A model generated the notes under the pieces. The model did no database searches, was not told where the DNA came from, and was given only the letters and a program-made list of their open reading frames with translations. A program made the translations under genes and the position numbers. DNA of 15,915 nt from Thalassiosira profunda (lineage: Eukaryota > Bacillariophyta > Thalassiosirophyceae > Thalassiosirales > Thalassiosiraceae): contig JALLAP010000961.1 of the NCBI GenBank assembly GCA_036939355.1, positions 1 to 15,915 on the forward strand, in the 5' to 3' direction. Below, in pieces: positions 13,743 to 15,915 of this stretch (positions are counted from its first letter, which is position 1; the number at the start of each line of letters is the position of its first letter).

Positions 13743-15915
13743 ATGGACGCCCGCCTCCACTCCGCCCGGCGCGCCGTCCGCACGGCCACGCGCCAGGCCC
13801 ACGCGGCCCTCATTTCGTCCGACGCCGCCGTGTACGGCGACCCGGCGTTCAATGAGCCTGCCAACGCCAACGGCAACGGCGAGGCTGACCCTTCCCTGGG
13901 AGGCGACGACGGAGGGGATGCTTGGAGCGATCGGGCGGGAGCCGATCTGGGCGTGCGGCTGTTCGGCACGAGCGAATCGTACGTGGCAAAATTGGAGGAG
14001 GACTTTGCCAAGCGGCTGGCGGCGGTGGAGGGCGCGCTGGACGGGGTGCGGGCCGGCCTGGCCGCTTTGGAAGAGGACGGCGGCGGGGGAGGAGGGTCGT
14101 CCCGGCCGGAGCGTGCTCCATTTGGTGACGACGACGAGGAGGAGGGGGGGGAGTTGGCCGCGGAGGATGTGCCCGCGCTGAAGCGCCGCATCGCCTTTTT
14201 GCGGCGGTGCCAGGCGGCCCGGAAATTGCTGGAGGACGCGGACCGCCTCTCATCGAGCGCCAACTGCTCCACCGCCGGGGGCGACCCCCAATTTGGCAGC
14301 GGGGGCGGGGGCGAAAGTCCGGGGAGCGTGGCCTTCCACTCCCCGACGAGCCTGTGCGGCCCCGGCGACTTTGCCAAGTTTGTCTTCGAGGTCAATTCCC
14401 CCGAGGGTGGGAATGAGGAGCGCCCGTTGGTCCGGGCGGCGGGATGGGTGGCCGAGGCCGAGCGACTTGTCGAGGAGGCGGGGAAGGATATGATGATGGA
14501 GGGACGGGACGGGGAGGAGGATACCGAAGACGGCCAGGCCCGAATGCGGGCCGAGATGCTCGACCAGCTGAAGCAGAGCGCATTGCGGCAACGGACGGAA
14601 CTGCGCCACCGCGCCTCCGCAGTGATCCAAAGCTGCGTCGTGATAGAAGAAAACGGGCTGCTGATTCGCGGCGGCGGCACCGCCGGCAATGCCATTCCCA
14701 AGACGATGAAGACAGTGATGTTCGACATTGAGGAGTCGCCCATCGCGGCCTCCCCTCCAACCAACGAGAAGGCCCCGCCGTCGCCGCTGGGGGACGCGTA
14801 CCAAGTGCTGGAGGCCCTGGCGGACCCCGCCTTTCCCGCCTTTGGCCAAACACTGGACGGGGCCATGCGCGATCTGTCGAAGAAACTGTACGAGGGGGTT
14901 CTGAAGCCGTGTTTGGACGCGCTGGACGACGCGGCGACGGAGCAGCAGGGTCGGGTGGCATACTACCAACTGACGAGGGAGGCGCGGAAGCACGTCCGTG
15001 CGGCGGGCGACGCGGCGAGCGGGAGGGGACCCGCCGTGCGGCTGGGGTGGACTTTGGCCTCGGCGGCCTGCGGCGGGGAGGGGATTGATGCAGCCGCCGA
15101 TGGCGCAGTTGCGACCATTGCCACCGCAGCGGACATTGACGAAAAGGCACTGCAAACGGCCCCTCCCAATGTCTCCGGCTTCCTCGCCTCGCTCAACCTC
15201 CTCTGCAACGTGTTGGCCTTCGTCCACGAGCACGCGCTCTTGAAGCGATCGGACCTGGCCGCGATGCTGGGGAAGCGCCTGTTCGGGACGCACCCCACGG
15301 TCCTATCGACGCTGCGGGGAGCGGAGGAGACGCCGCTGATGGGACGGCTGTTGCAGACCATGCGGAAGCGGTGCCTCCCCGTCGAGAGCTGCCCGGAGGC
15401 GTGGAAGGCAGTGCGCGCGGCGGAGGCGCGCCTGGGAAGCGAGGCGGGGGCCTTCGAGCGCCAGATGGCGGAGCTGGGATGGATGCCGGAGGCTCCGGGC
15501 GTGGCACGCCGGCCCCAGTCGCCGACGGCGGGGACACCGAAGTCGCCCCCCGGCCCGTCGGCGCTCGCGGACTCGCCCGTCCGCACCCACGATGCCCCCG
15601 CGGCGGACGGCTCGGCGCCGGACGCGCCGCCGGAAGCCGCGAGCGATGCGGCCGTCCGCTCGCCGCTGTCGGAGCTCGCGCGCGCGCTCCGACGGGCCTA
15701 CGTCGAATTGCAGCGCTGCGCCATCCTCGCCCGCGGCCGGGCCATCCTGCTCGACGCGGACTACCACACCACCGTCGACGTGGGCGTCGACGCCCCCGAC
15801 CTCTCCGACCCGGGGGCGCTCGCGGCCCTCGACGACGATCGGCTCGCGGCGGCGTTTTCACTGCCCCGGTGCGCGGTGTCCGCGACCGCCAAGCAGATTC
15901 TGGACCTGGCGCGCG
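13743..15915 (+). CDS. ZW10: ZW10-family protein (kinetochore / ER-Golgi tethering), C-terminus beyond the window
   Basis: The frame is open from ATG 13743 for 724 codons with no stop and runs off the right edge. The N-terminal half is charged and helical with Gly- and Asp/Glu-rich spacers (for example residues 110-136), as in the coiled-coil start of ZW10. Blocks resembling animal ZW10 appear in order: PAFGQTLDGAMRDLSKKLYE then LKPCLD (about 361-386; family: fg..llkyilrPl), LLCNVLAFVHEHALLKRSDL then AAMLGKRL (about 482-509), ARGRAILLDADYHTTVDVG (661-679; ARNLM....HNTV) and FSLPRCAVSATAKQILDLAR (705-724; FSLPxCxISE). A Pro/Ala-rich linker lies at about 585-640. ZW10 belongs to the NRZ/Dsl1 tether for Golgi-to-ER vesicles and, in animals, the RZZ kinetochore complex; which role applies here is unknown. 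The family call comes from remembered motif resemblance. Third codon positions are almost all G or C. Confidence 0.72.
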   Translation, partial: MDARLHSARRAVRTATRQAHAALISSDAAVYGDPAFNEPANANGNGEADPSLGGDDGGDAWSDRAGADLGVRLFGTSESYVAKLEEDFAKRLAAVEGALDGVRAGLAALEEDGGGGGGSSRPERAPFGDDDEEEGGELAAEDVPALKRRIAFLRRCQAARKLLEDADRLSSSANCSTAGGDPQFGSGGGGESPGSVAFHSPTSLCGPGDFAKFVFEVNSPEGGNEERPLVRAAGWVAEAERLVEEAGKDMMMEGRDGEEDTEDGQARMRAEMLDQLKQSALRQRTELRHRASAVIQSCVVIEENGLLIRGGGTAGNAIPKTMKTVMFDIEESPIAASPPTNEKAPPSPLGDAYQVLEALADPAFPAFGQTLDGAMRDLSKKLYEGVLKPCLDALDDAATEQQGRVAYYQLTREARKHVRAAGDAASGRGPAVRLGWTLASAACGGEGIDAAADGAVATIATAADIDEKALQTAPPNVSGFLASLNLLCNVLAFVHEHALLKRSDLAAMLGKRLFGTHPTVLSTLRGAEETPLMGRLLQTMRKRCLPVESCPEAWKAVRAAEARLGSEAGAFERQMAELGWMPEAPGVARRPQSPTAGTPKSPPGPSALADSPVRTHDAPAADGSAPDAPPEAASDAAVRSPLSELARALRRAYVELQRCAILARGRAILLDADYHTTVDVGVDAPDLSDPGALAALDDDRLAAAFSLPRCAVSATAKQILDLAR

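Noticed and set aside
13490..14866. 458-residue minus-strand open frame over the ZW10-like gene
   Set aside because: It is Ser/Pro/Arg-rich with no family blocks, and lies opposite a 724-codon plus-strand frame with ZW10 motifs. High GC removes stop codons in shadow frames.
14250..15293. 347-residue minus-strand open frame
   Set aside because: Same reason: low-complexity antisense shadow of the ZW10-like gene.
1..15915. CRISPR arrays, insertion sequences, tRNA or rRNA genes, riboswitches, viral genes
   Set aside because: I looked on both strands and found no spaced direct repeats, transposase motifs, cloverleaf boxes or viral hallmark proteins; the gene content is ordinary eukaryotic nuclear.

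Overview
The window looks like nuclear DNA of a photosynthetic stramenopile, most likely a diatom. Two proteins begin with a signal peptide whose cleavage site is followed by phenylalanine (VAHA|FSPP at the carrier, SASA|FAFSPR at the triose-phosphate translocator), and a third has the same pattern further inside (TMA|FTTP). This is the 'ASAFAP' style of bipartite presequence used for complex red-lineage plastids. Genes are close together, intron-poor and on both strands, with eukaryotic families throughout (ABCB half transporter, SLC25 carrier, ZW10). No RNA genes, transposons, CRISPR arrays or bacterial-style operons were seen. The species call is inference.

Layout, left to right. (1) Positions 1-53: first 17 codons of a minus-strand gene that leaves the window, encoding a signal-peptide-like start. 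(2) 356-2323, minus: plastid-targeted mitochondrial-carrier-family protein resembling phosphate carriers, with a large unrecognised domain in front of the carrier. (3) 2554-5229, plus: large FG-GAP/VCBS-like beta-propeller protein with an internal signal sequence. (4) 5324-8395, minus: FAD-oxidoreductase-like protein of the phytoene desaturase/carotenoid isomerase superfamily with a degenerate dinucleotide-binding loop. (5) 8784-10752, plus: plastid triose-phosphate/phosphate translocator with one 339-nt intron and two internal tandem duplications (264 bp in frame, 223 bp frame-breaking). (6) 10986-13493, minus: mitochondrial-type ABCB half transporter. (7) 13743 to the right edge, plus: ZW10-family protein, open for 724 codons and cut by the window end.

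Genes 2/3, 4/5 and 6/7 are divergent pairs sharing short upstream regions. Genes 3/4 and 5/6 are convergent. Two plastid-directed transporters of phosphate-linked families lie within about 8.5 kb, which suggests but does not prove a shared role in plastid phosphate and triose-phosphate exchange. The intergenic regions at 54-355 and 8396-8783 share a short-motif combination (two CACGTG boxes plus GGTGAAGGT repeats).

The most notable signal is the pair of duplications in the translocator. Each copy pair differs by about 2%, almost entirely at silent third positions, although the second duplication puts one copy out of frame. That pattern fits two alleles joined end to end, by misassembly or recent recombination, better than an old duplication. 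Removing one unit of each gives exactly an in-frame 380-residue protein, a normal size for the family. I found no convincing wholly new multi-gene system; the most unusual proteins are the domain-fused carrier and the degenerate FAD protein.
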